From assembly GCA_026988585.1 (NCBI GenBank), contig JALSKY010000236.1, forward strand, positions 1 to 9,408: a stretch of 9,408 nucleotides of DNA, in the 5' to 3' direction. Source of the stretch: Deltaproteobacteria bacterium. Lineage in GTDB: Bacteria; Desulfobacterota; Dissulfuribacteria; Dissulfuribacterales; QOAL01. The notes under the pieces are model-generated. The model worked only from the letters and a program-made list of their open reading frames with translations, searched no databases and was not told the origin of the DNA. Both the position numbers and the translations under genes were made by a program. Below are positions 1 through 6,519 of the stretch, piece by piece (within the stretch, counting starts at the first letter, position 1; each line of letters opens with the position of its first letter).

Positions 1-2
1 TG

Positions 3-125
3 GCACTGCTGGAACTGGCAAAACAGAAGGCACTGAGGTTATTTCAGGCAGAAACGGGAGGCGAGATATTTCTATTCAGAACCGGAAACCTGTCAACAGG
101 AGAGCAGCAGGCTGCAACAATGTGA
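3..125 (+). CDS. 3' end of an unidentified plus-strand gene (5' end outside window)
   Basis: Frame 3 of the plus strand is open from the window edge to a TGA at 123-125, giving 40 codons. The peptide begins ALLELAKQKALRLF and continues into ETGGEIFLFRTGNL before a short polar tail ending in Met. The alternation of a charged amphipathic helix and a beta-like stretch reads like a genuine protein C-terminus. The two competing frames here are less convincing: plus frame 2 is rich in Arg and Asn with no clear pattern, and a minus-strand frame has no ATG/GTG/TTG start after its upstream stop. The gene would converge on dut, with 78 nt between the two stop codons. I do not recognise the family and give no function. 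The main alternative is that this is a chance open frame in intergenic DNA. Confidence 0.45.
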   Translation, partial: ALLELAKQKALRLFQAETGGEIFLFRTGNLSTGEQQAATM

Positions 126-146
126 TAGAGGGGACGCCCGTTATCA
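123..146. terminator. stem-loop at the convergent gene junction, possible terminator without U-tract
   Basis: On the plus strand TGATA (123-127) can pair with TATCA (142-146). A G-T wobble and one mismatch follow inward, then GGG (130-132) pairs with CCC (137-139) around a GACG loop. The stem starts exactly at the TGA stop of the plus-strand gene tail. The wobble becomes an A-C mismatch on the minus strand, so the hairpin should be more stable in the plus-strand transcript. No run of T follows on either side, so it is not a canonical intrinsic terminator. It may still act as a weak terminator or 3'-end stabiliser for the converging transcripts, or be coincidental. Confidence 0.3.
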
Positions 147-203
147 GCCAGCTCTGTCAGAAGACCGTGCAGGTCACAGCCCGAAGCCGCTCCACTCAGA
201 AGA
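126..203. other. convergent intergenic junction after dut
   Basis: This 78-nt stretch lies between the dut stop and the stop of the putative plus-strand gene. Apart from the stem-loop at 123-146 it holds a direct repeat in which the minus-strand octamer TCTTCTGA occurs right after the dut stop and again about 40 nt further on. There is no T-tract, no tRNA and no long inverted repeat, so no canonical terminator for the long minus-strand operon is visible here. It may lie further left, outside the window. Confidence 0.5.
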
Positions 204-656
204 TCACCTTATTCCTGTATGCCCAAAACCGCCCTGACCCCGGAGAGTCATAGACAGTTCATCCTGTTCAATGAGCTCTGCCCGGACAACAGGAGCAAAG
301 ACCATCTGGGCAATCCTCATACCTCTTTCAATGGTAAACAGTGTTTTACCAAGGTTTATCAAACCTACCTTCACCTCTCCACGGTAATCTGAATCGATGG
401 TACCAGGGGCATTCACCAGAGTCACCCCATGTTTCACTGCAAGACCGCTCCTGGGCCGTACCTGGACCTCATAACCCTGAGGTATGGCCATAGTCAGACC
501 TGTAGGCACCAGTACAATATCTCCTGGAGAAAGCTCTATCTCCTGTTCTACTGCGGCAAGGAGATCCAGGCCTGCAGCCCCGGCAGTGGCATATTCCGGT
601 AGAGGCAACCCCTCCCCATGGGGAAGTCGTTTTACAGGACATCTGATACAATCCAT
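204..656 (-). CDS. dut: dUTP diphosphatase (dUTPase), trimeric family
   Basis: Hydrolyses dUTP to dUMP and pyrophosphate, which keeps uracil out of DNA and supplies dUMP for thymidylate synthesis; cytoplasmic. The 150-residue protein has the usual length of the homotrimeric family and all five conserved motifs in order: AGAAGLDLLA (25-34), PRSGLA (68-73), NAPGTIDSDYRGE (82-94, with Asp88 as the expected catalytic base), RIAQMVF (114-120) and the Gly-rich C-terminal arm RGQGGFGHTG (139-148). The ATG at 656-654 shares one base with the TGA of the upstream M16 peptidase gene (TGATG), which supports this start and suggests translational coupling. The first residues carry a C-x-x-C pair (Cys3, Cys6) that I do not expect in this family. 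It is the last visible gene of the minus-strand unit. Confidence 0.97.
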   Translation of the reverse strand: MDCIRCPVKRLPHGEGLPLPEYATAGAAGLDLLAAVEQEIELSPGDIVLVPTGLTMAIPQGYEVQVRPRSGLAVKHGVTLVNAPGTIDSDYRGEVKVGLINLGKTLFTIERGMRIAQMVFAPVVRAELIEQDELSMTLRGQGGFGHTGIR

Positions 657-1939
657 CAGTTCAACCTGTTTTTAAAAAGTTTGAGGGCCCTTTCCTCCAG
701 GCCTGCAGGAATTTTTCCCAGCAGGGTGACTGCCATACCGTTGGAGAGGCAATCCTCTGCACACTGCCGTATATCCTCCTTGGATACGGAATGGATCTTT
801 TCAACCAGTTCCTGATATGGAACAAACCTGCCAAGTACCAGTTCATCCCTGGCTATCTTACTCATCCTGGAATCGCTGTTTTCTGCTGTGAGCAGGAGCC
901 CACCCTTGACATGATCCTTGGCTGCAGCAAGTTCCTGGTGATCAAGGGAGTTTTCAGCGAGCTTCTCCATCTCGACAAGGATCAGCTCCAGGAGTTTCAG
1001 AACATGTTCCGGGGAAGTTCCTGCATAGACAGATTGAACCCCGCAATCTTCAAGACTGGAGAGGAAGGAGTATACCGCATAGGCCAACCCATATTTCTCC
1101 CTTATCTCCTGGAAGAGCCGGGAACTCATTGATCCGCCAAGGATTACATTCATTAGCAGATATTTGTATCTCTCAGGATGACCGGCTGAAGGGCCAGGCA
1201 CTCCCATGAGGATATGGGTCTGTTCAAGATCCTTTTCATGGGACCAGAAACCGAAATGGGGCTCCGGCTCCTGACGGGTCTTGAGAACTTTGGAACTTGC
1301 AGGGACAGCAGAGAAGAGTTTCTCTACCTTTGAGACAAAATCGTAATGTTCTACTGCCCCGGCTGCAGCTATCACCAGCCGTTCTCCCACATAACAGTCA
1401 TGTACATACTGTTTGAGCATCTCTGAGCTCATGGAAGATATGGTTTCAGGAGTCCCGAGAATGGAACGCTCGACCCCGTTTCCCTTCCAATAATTCCTGG
1501 TAAAGAGATCATGTATCAGATCATCAGGCGAATCCTCAACCATGCTTATCTCCTGCAGGATAACCTGCCTCTCCCGCATGATCTCTTCAGGATGAAAAAC
1601 AGAGTTGAGAAATATATCTGCCAGCAGGTCAAGAATGGTATCAAGATGACATTGCAATACCTTGGCATGAAAACAGGTGATCTCCTTGGAGGTAAAGGCA
1701 TTGGAAAACCCGCCAAGCCTGTCAAAAATCTTGGCAATCTCAAGGGCACTTCGTTTTTTAGTGCCCTTGAATATCATATGTTCGATGAAGTGACTTATGC
1801 CGCTAAGGGCAGCGGGTTCATCCCGGGAACCTGCGTCAACCCAAACTCCAACGGACACCGCCGTAGTCCCAGGGACATATTCAGTGACCACCCTGATTCC
1901 GTTAGACAGAACGGTCCTGAGAAAGACATTGTCTTCCAT
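656..1939 (-). CDS. M16 family zinc metallopeptidase (processing-peptidase-like)
   Basis: A 427-residue single-cassette M16B-type peptidase, the size of mitochondrial processing peptidase subunits and their bacterial relatives. The inverted zinc motif HFIEH sits at residues 50-54 (ligands His50 and His54, catalytic Glu53). Glu130, in the segment RQVILQEISM, is exactly 76 residues downstream, where the third ligand is expected, so the enzyme should be active. The C-terminal half carries the GGSMSSRLFQEIREKYGLAY element (268-287) that completes the substrate chamber. No signal peptide is visible, so it is probably cytoplasmic. I chose the ATG at 1939 because GAGG lies 8 nt upstream; an in-frame GTG at 1948 overlaps that ribosome site and would add only three residues. 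It follows pnp by 16 nt and overlaps dut by 1 nt. The substrate is unknown. Confidence 0.93.
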   Translation of the reverse strand: MEDNVFLRTVLSNGIRVVTEYVPGTTAVSVGVWVDAGSRDEPAALSGISHFIEHMIFKGTKKRSALEIAKIFDRLGGFSNAFTSKEITCFHAKVLQCHLDTILDLLADIFLNSVFHPEEIMRERQVILQEISMVEDSPDDLIHDLFTRNYWKGNGVERSILGTPETISSMSSEMLKQYVHDCYVGERLVIAAAGAVEHYDFVSKVEKLFSAVPASSKVLKTRQEPEPHFGFWSHEKDLEQTHILMGVPGPSAGHPERYKYLLMNVILGGSMSSRLFQEIREKYGLAYAVYSFLSSLEDCGVQSVYAGTSPEHVLKLLELILVEMEKLAENSLDHQELAAAKDHVKGGLLLTAENSDSRMSKIARDELVLGRFVPYQELVEKIHSVSKEDIRQCAEDCLSNGMAVTLLGKIPAGLEERALKLFKNRLN

Positions 1940-1955
1940 AAAAAACACCTCGATA

Positions 1956-4034
1956 TTAGAGCAATGCCTTACGGGAGAGCTTGATCCGGTTCTGATTATC
2001 TATATCGATCACCTTTACCTGTACCTTGTCCCCCTCCTTAAAATAATCCCTGACGTTTTCTACCCTCTTATTATCTATCTGGGATATATGAAGCAGGCCA
2101 TCCTTTCCGGGCAGGATCTCTACAAAGGCGCCGTAATTCTCTATCCTTTTCACCACGCCCTCAAACACCTCACCAATCTCTGGTTCCCTTGTGATCTGGT
2201 TAATCCTCTCCAAGGCCTTTTCAGCAGCCTCAGGAGAGGTGCTGAACAGATGGATAGTGCCGGTATCATCTATATCTATCTTTACCCCGGTCTCAGAGAT
2301 TATACTCTTTATAATTTTCCCTCCAGGACCGATAACATCCTTTATCTTTTCAGGTTTTATCTTGAGATCTGTACATACAGGTGCATATTTGGATAGCTTG
2401 GTCCTGGGCTCAGGCATCACCTCCTTCATCCGATTAAGAATGAAGCTCCTGCCATCCTTCGCCTGGACAAGGGCCCTGTGGATAATATCTCGCGATATTC
2501 CGGAAACCTTTATGTCCATCTGGAGAGCAGTGATCCCTTCCTCTGTGCCAGCAACCTTGAAATCCATATCTCCGAGATGATCCTCATCACCCAGGATATC
2601 GGACAGAATCACGGCATCACCGGAATCCTCATCCAGAATTAGCCCCATGGCAATTCCTGCAACCACGTCTCTCAGAGGAATTCCTGCATCCATCATGGCC
2701 AGACAACCTCCGCATACCGTTGCCATGGATGAGGAACCGTTGGACTCCAGGACCTCAGACACTACCCTGACCGTATAGACAAAATCCTCAGGCAGGGGCA
2801 TCACTGCTGCCAGGGCCCTCTCAGCCAAGGCACCATGTCCTATATCACGCCGGGCCGGTCCCCTCAGGGGACGCACCTCTCCAACGCTGAAGGGGGTGAA
2901 GTTGTAATGAAGGATGAAGTGCTTGAATTCCTGGCCAGCAGGGGACTCTATGCGCTGTTCATCCTCGGTACTGCCCAAGGTGGCTACTGCAAGCACCTGG
3001 GTCTCTCCCCTGGTAAAGACTGCGGAACCATGTGTCCTGGGGAGTTCACCTGTAGAGCAGGTGATGGGTCGGATATCCTGAAACCCTCTGCCATCTATTC
3101 TCTTCTTCTCCCTGAGAATCATATTGCGCATGAGTTCCTTCTCCAGATCCTTGAGGATGGAGCCAACCTCCTTCTCCCGATCTGGCATTATCTCGTTTAT
3201 CCTCTCCACTACCTCCTGTTTCACCAGTTTCTTGGCATGGCTACGCTCTATCTTGGTGGGGATACGGATTGCCTTATCAAGTTTTTCACTGGCAAGTTCC
3301 CTGACCTTGGCAGCCAGCTCCTCATCCATTTCAGGCCTGCTCACCTGAAACTTCTCCTTGCCGGCCTTTTCCATCAGTTCCACCTGCATATCTATCAGAG
3401 GCTGAATTGCCTCATGACCAAACATGATGGCATCAAGAATATCCTGTTCCGGCAGGGTTGAGGCGTGTCCCTCCACCATGACAACAGCATCCTTTGATCC
3501 GGCAACCACAAGATTCATATCAGATGCCATCAACTGACTCCTGGTCGGGTTTGCGATGAACTCGCCATCCACCCGCCCCACTCTTATGCCAGCGATTGGC
3601 CCATCAAACGGGATATCTGATACACAGAGGGCAGCCGATGCCGCTGTAATCGCCACCACATCCGCATCTATCTCAGGATCCACAGAAAGGGCAGAGGCAA
3701 TAATCTGCGTATCATAGGTGTAACCTTCAGGGAACCGTGGACGCAAAGGCCTGTCTATAAAACGGGAGGAGAGCACCTCCTTCTCACTGGGCCTGCCTAT
3801 CTCCCTCCTGAAGTAGTTGCCAGGAATGCGTCCTGAGCTGTAGTACATCTCCTGGTAATCAACCATGAGAGGCAGAAAATCAATGCCCTCCCGAGGTTGC
3901 CCTGAAGTTACGGCTGTTGCCATGACTACCGTCTCACCGAAACTTGCCTTAACCGCACCATTGGCCTGTTTTGCAAGCCGGCCGGTCTCCATAACAAAGG
4001 GAAAGCCGTTTATCTCTGTTTCTGCTTTATACAT
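1956..4034 (-). CDS. pnp: polyribonucleotide nucleotidyltransferase (PNPase)
   Basis: Phosphorolytic 3'-to-5' exoribonuclease that releases nucleoside diphosphates, forms a homotrimeric ring and takes part in mRNA decay. All domains of the family are present in 692 residues. They are a first RNase PH core (about 1-220) with the YFRR RNA-gripping loop at 74-77, an alpha-helical linker (about 230-310), and a second RNase PH core (about 313-545). The second core has the phosphate-binding SSS at 434-436 and the acidic/lysine site in GDEDHLGDMDFK (482-493). A KH domain follows with GPGG at 569-572, then an S1 domain from about 619. The protein ends almost directly after S1 and so lacks the disordered tail seen in some homologues. 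The ATG lies behind a weak ribosome site (AGAG 3 nt upstream, or AAGG 10 nt upstream) and an unusual 106-nt leader described separately. The M16 peptidase gene follows closely. Confidence 0.98.
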   Translation of the reverse strand: MYKAETEINGFPFVMETGRLAKQANGAVKASFGETVVMATAVTSGQPREGIDFLPLMVDYQEMYYSSGRIPGNYFRREIGRPSEKEVLSSRFIDRPLRPRFPEGYTYDTQIIASALSVDPEIDADVVAITAASAALCVSDIPFDGPIAGIRVGRVDGEFIANPTRSQLMASDMNLVVAGSKDAVVMVEGHASTLPEQDILDAIMFGHEAIQPLIDMQVELMEKAGKEKFQVSRPEMDEELAAKVRELASEKLDKAIRIPTKIERSHAKKLVKQEVVERINEIMPDREKEVGSILKDLEKELMRNMILREKKRIDGRGFQDIRPITCSTGELPRTHGSAVFTRGETQVLAVATLGSTEDEQRIESPAGQEFKHFILHYNFTPFSVGEVRPLRGPARRDIGHGALAERALAAVMPLPEDFVYTVRVVSEVLESNGSSSMATVCGGCLAMMDAGIPLRDVVAGIAMGLILDEDSGDAVILSDILGDEDHLGDMDFKVAGTEEGITALQMDIKVSGISRDIIHRALVQAKDGRSFILNRMKEVMPEPRTKLSKYAPVCTDLKIKPEKIKDVIGPGGKIIKSIISETGVKIDIDDTGTIHLFSTSPEAAEKALERINQITREPEIGEVFEGVVKRIENYGAFVEILPGKDGLLHISQIDNKRVENVRDYFKEGDKVQVKVIDIDNQNRIKLSRKALL

Positions 4035-4140
4035 ATTCTCTAAGCCTTATCTTTTGATACCTGATACCATCTCTGTCTCTGTTTCATCCTCAAACATGGC
4101 AGGAGCATACCAGCTTCCTGACACTGACACTGGACAAACC
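4035..4140 (-). promoter_or_regulatory. rpsO-pnp intergenic leader with three tandem repeats
   Basis: This 106-nt spacer is the longest gap between genes in the unit. Read on the plus strand it holds three perfect head-to-tail doublets: TGATACC twice (4055-4068), CTCTGT twice (4071-4082) and TGACAC twice (4119-4130). A small stem, TGTTT (4080-4084) with AAACA (4092-4096), separates the second and third. No T-tract or strong hairpin follows rpsO, so I see no terminator, and rpsO-pnp read-through is expected. In E. coli the pnp leader is processed by RNase III and is the target of PNPase autoregulation. Whether this leader plays that role is an inference; it has no long double-stranded stem that I can see. 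Confidence 0.45.
4055..4082 (-). repeat. adjacent tandem doublets upstream of the pnp ribosome site
   Basis: In the mRNA sense the order is ACAGAG twice (4082 to 4071), then two bases, then GGTATCA twice (4068 to 4055). The last copy ends 20 nt before the pnp ATG. Both doublets are perfect. They are too short to be a mobile element. They could be a paired protein-binding or RNA-binding site, or the product of replication slippage in untranslated DNA. Confidence 0.6.
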
Positions 4141-4410
4141 TTATTTCCTGATCCCAAGTTCACCGATGATCTTGCGATATCTCTGGATGTCCCTGCTCTT
4201 CAGGTAGTCCAGCAGACGTCTTCTCTGGCCAACAAGTTTCAGAAGCCCGCGTCTGGATGCATGATCCTTTTTGTGCACCTTAAAATGTTCAGTGAGCTCC
4301 TTGATCCTGGTGGTGAGAATTGCAATCTGCACCTCAGGTGAACCGGTATCGCTTGCGTGTGTCTTGAACTTTTCGATAATCTCTTTTTTGCGTTCAGTAT
4401 CTAATGCCAC
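4141..4410 (-). CDS. rpsO: 30S ribosomal protein S15
   Basis: Primary-binding protein of the 30S platform that contacts helices 20-22 of 16S rRNA and contributes to a bridge with the 50S subunit. The 89 codons match the usual length. Family hallmarks are the DTGSPEVQ segment (21-28), the LTEHFKVHKKDHASRRGLL region (39-57) that carries the conserved rRNA contacts, and QRRRLLDYLK (62-71). The start is a GTG at 4410-4408, chosen because a near-perfect Shine-Dalgarno, AAGGAGG, lies 9 nt upstream and the protein then begins with the standard MALDTERKKE. It sits between truB and pnp, separated from both by short untranslated spacers. S15 is known to repress its own translation in several bacteria; the upstream spacer is the place to look for that here. 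Confidence 0.98.
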   Translation of the reverse strand: MALDTERKKEIIEKFKTHASDTGSPEVQIAILTTRIKELTEHFKVHKKDHASRRGLLKLVGQRRRLLDYLKSRDIQRYRKIIGELGIRK

Positions 4411-4462
4411 AACAAAATTCCTCCTTGATAACGTACGGTTTTTCTACGATTTTTATATGATG
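4411..4462 (-). promoter_or_regulatory. truB-rpsO spacer: A/T-rich leader with possible RNA fold
   Basis: A 52-nt spacer, more A/T-rich than its surroundings. In the transcript CGUA (4448-4445) can pair with UACG (4435-4432) around a 9-nt loop. Directly outside it AAAAU (4453-4449) can pair with AUUUU (4418-4414), which would enclose the rpsO Shine-Dalgarno in an internal bulge. A TATAAA hexamer (4457-4452, minus strand) resembles a -10 box, but I see no matching -35 element 16-18 nt upstream. In E. coli a promoter and the S15 operator lie in this same gap; a similar role here is only an inference. No terminator is visible. Confidence 0.35.
4420..4426 (-). promoter_or_regulatory. strong Shine-Dalgarno of rpsO
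   Basis: The minus strand reads AAGGAGG, seven matches to the anti-Shine-Dalgarno, with 9 nt to the GTG at 4410. It is the strongest ribosome site in the window and fixes the rpsO start. It fits the need to translate S15 independently of, and more strongly than, the coupled genes upstream. Confidence 0.85.
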
Positions 4463-5476
4463 TTACCTAAAAGATATACCGGAACAGCTTGCAACCTGTC
4501 CGGCGTGCACTGCTACCAAATCCTTGGCAGATGCCCAATTCCTCAATACCTCAACCTGTTCCATCTCTCCACCACTAAGAGAGGGCCATGCCACGAAACC
4601 AACAAGCATCTGCTCCTGACTGTTGATCCGGGTCATGATCCTGAGCACCTCCGGCCTTGCACGGAAATATACAGGGGCCTGTTCTGCTATGTACTCCCTT
4701 AATACAGCGATACCCAACCCTTGTCCCTGGATAAGCATCATGGCATCTCTGTTGTTTACAAATATACAGGGTACATGGGATGTGGCCTGTTCAACAGAGA
4801 TAAGCAGCTGTTCATACTGGCCCGCATCAGCCTTTTTGCAAAAGGTATCGAGATCTGTTGCATGTTCCAGAGTAATATGACCAGTTCTGATACGTCTGAG
4901 CTCAGACAGGATTGCCCCGGTACCAAGGGTCTGCCCCAATTCATGAGCCAGGGACCTTATGTATGTCCCCTTGGAACAGTTTATCCTGAAATGGATCTGA
5001 GGCATCTCTATACCGATTATGTCGAAGCTGAAGATATTGACCCTTCTCTTCTGCTTCTTCACCGTAATCCCCTTTCTTGCCAGCTTGTAAAGGGGAACAC
5101 CCTTGTGCTTTGCAGCGGAAAAGGGTGGAGGTGCCTGCCAGATAGTGCCGGTCAACCCCTTGACAGCCTCAATTATTGACTCATGGCCCAGATCATCAGG
5201 CACTGTTCTTGTAGCTATGATTCTCCCTTCGGCATCGTAGCTATCAGTCTCCACCCCAAGGGTTATGGTTCCTTCATAGACCTTGTCACCCTGGGTTATG
5301 AAACGGGCGAGCCTGGTGGCCCTGCCCACACACAGAATCAGCAATCCGGTTGCAGCTGGATCAAGGGTGCCTGTATGTCCTATCTTCCTGACACCCAGGG
5401 CCCTTTTGGCCTTGCTGACCACCTGAAAGGAGCTAATTCCTCTGGGCTTGTCTAAAACGGCTATTCCGTCCATCAT
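4463..5476 (-). CDS. truB: tRNA pseudouridine-55 synthase TruB
   Basis: Isomerises uridine 55 to pseudouridine in the T-loop of nearly all tRNAs. The catalytic Asp39 lies in the diagnostic GHTGTLDPAATG (33-44). Other TruB landmarks are YEGTITLGVETDSYDAEG (67-84), PPPFSAAKHKG (116-126), and CSKGTYIRSLAHELG (167-181). The catalytic core ends at about residue 225. The remaining 110 or so residues form a TruB C-terminal/PUA-like region that is divergent and makes the protein (337 residues) some 20-30 longer than the E. coli and Bacillus enzymes. The ATG at 5476-5474 overlaps the nrnA stop as ATGA, with GGAAGGG just upstream; a second ATG follows immediately at 5473, and the choice changes one residue. 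Coupled to nrnA upstream; rpsO follows after 52 nt. Confidence 0.97.
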   Translation of the reverse strand: MMDGIAVLDKPRGISSFQVVSKAKRALGVRKIGHTGTLDPAATGLLILCVGRATRLARFITQGDKVYEGTITLGVETDSYDAEGRIIATRTVPDDLGHESIIEAVKGLTGTIWQAPPPFSAAKHKGVPLYKLARKGITVKKQKRRVNIFSFDIIGIEMPQIHFRINCSKGTYIRSLAHELGQTLGTGAILSELRRIRTGHITLEHATDLDTFCKKADAGQYEQLLISVEQATSHVPCIFVNNRDAMMLIQGQGLGIAVLREYIAEQAPVYFRARPEVLRIMTRINSQEQMLVGFVAWPSLSGGEMEQVEVLRNWASAKDLVAVHAGQVASCSGISFR

Positions 5477-6519
5477 CGCCCTTCCTGCACACTGACCTGA
5501 GAGGCGGTCACCGGGCCCAGGTCATGTTGAGCCAAATAGGCGGAAACCCTCTCTCTCAACACGGCAACCACCTCTTCCCTCTTCCCGCTGATCCTGAAAC
5601 CTGCAGCATGAAAATGACCGCCGCCGCCAAATTCTGAGGCAAGTGTCGCAACATCCAGGTAATGTTTGGACCTGAGACTCACCGAAATCTGTCCCGGCTC
5701 CATCTCCTTGAGAATAGCTGCCACCTCCACTCCCTCTACAGATCTGGCATAGGAGACAAAATTTCCCACATCAGAATCATCACAACCCCACTTCTTGAAC
5801 ATCTCAGGAGTAAGCTGCATCAGGGCAAAACGGCCCTGGCAGTAAAGCGCCATGCCAGACAGGGCTTCACCGAGCATCCGGAGCTGGCCTAATGGCCTGT
5901 TCTCAAACATGCTGGAAGAGACGAAAAAGGGATCTGCCCCATATTCCACCAGCCGCCTTGCCATTTCAAAGGTCTCCGCCCTGGTATTGCTGTAGGCAAA
6001 TCCACCGGTGTCGGTCATTATGGCAGCGTAGAGACAGGTCGCGGTTTCCTTGGAAACAGGCCATCCCAACAGATCCAGAAGCTGCAAACAGATGGAACCG
6101 GTTGCGCTGGCCTGGGGATCGATAAACTGAAAACATTCTACTGACACCGAACTGCAAAGTCCCTCTCCGAGATGATGATCCAGAACTGCAATCTTCCGGG
6201 CATGACGGATCAGTTCATCTCCATTAGGACCCAGCCTTGAAGATTCATGACAGTCCAGCATAACAACCAGATCATATCGGGATATATCCCCTGGCAGCTC
6301 ATTACAGATATGAGAACTGCCAGGCAGAAACATCAGATCCCTCTTAAGGGGATCATGGATATATGGATACACATCCCTGCCCTGCTCCCTGAGGGCAGCA
6401 GCCAGACCGAGCAGGGACCCTGCGGCATCTCCGTCAGGCCGCTGATGAGCTGAAAGTATCAGGCTGGTAGCCTCTCGAAACGCAGAGGCTATGGATTCGA
6501 GACTGTTCATAGACATCAC
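5473..6519 (-). CDS. nrnA: DHH/DHHA1 phosphoesterase, NrnA-like (nanoRNase / pAp phosphatase)
   Basis: Members of this family degrade 2-5 nt RNA to mononucleotides and dephosphorylate 3'-phosphoadenosine 5'-phosphate, using Mn2+. Four DHH metal-binding motifs are intact: AHQRPDGDA (24-32; His25, Asp29, Asp31), VVMLDCHES (85-93; Asp89), VLDHHLGEG (112-120; the DHH triad 114-116) and IMTDTGGF (167-174; Asp170). The C-terminal DHHA1 domain has the substrate-binding GGGGHFHAAG at 298-307. Length, 348 residues, is slightly above the common 310-330. The start is ambiguous: GTG at 6519 gives a 4-nt GTGA overlap with rbfA, while ATG at 6516 gives the equally common TGATG overlap. A third ATG at 6510 is less likely. 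It lies between rbfA and truB, where NrnA is found in many bacteria. The exact activity (nanoRNA, pAp or cyclic dinucleotide products) cannot be fixed from sequence alone. Confidence 0.93.
   Translation of the reverse strand: MMSMNSLESIASAFREATSLILSAHQRPDGDAAGSLLGLAAALREQGRDVYPYIHDPLKRDLMFLPGSSHICNELPGDISRYDLVVMLDCHESSRLGPNGDELIRHARKIAVLDHHLGEGLCSSVSVECFQFIDPQASATGSICLQLLDLLGWPVSKETATCLYAAIMTDTGGFAYSNTRAETFEMARRLVEYGADPFFVSSSMFENRPLGQLRMLGEALSGMALYCQGRFALMQLTPEMFKKWGCDDSDVGNFVSYARSVEGVEVAAILKEMEPGQISVSLRSKHYLDVATLASEFGGGGHFHAAGFRISGKREEVVAVLRERVSAYLAQHDLGPVTASQVSVQEGR

Noticed and set aside
126..203. A minus-strand coding frame running left from dut toward position 40
   Set aside because: The frame has no ATG, GTG or TTG start after its upstream stop, is only about 50 codons long, and competes with a better plus-strand frame over the left part.
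1940..1948. GTG at 1948 as the start of the M16 peptidase
   Set aside because: The GTG lies inside the GAGGTG that best serves as ribosome site for the ATG at 1939, and the three added residues are not typical of the family.
1797..2396. Plus-strand open frame crossing the pnp / M16 boundary
   Set aside because: Spans two genes that are certain on the other strand and shows no protein family features.
2835..3461. Plus-strand open frame of 208 codons opposite pnp
   Set aside because: Fully antisense to the PNPase core; no homology pattern. Open because of the codon bias of pnp.
4452..4480. Promoter for rpsO with TATAAA as -10 box
   Set aside because: The hexamer is a fair -10 match, but the -35 position carries GGTATA and no better hexamer sits at a usable distance. 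Kept only as a remark in the spacer entry.
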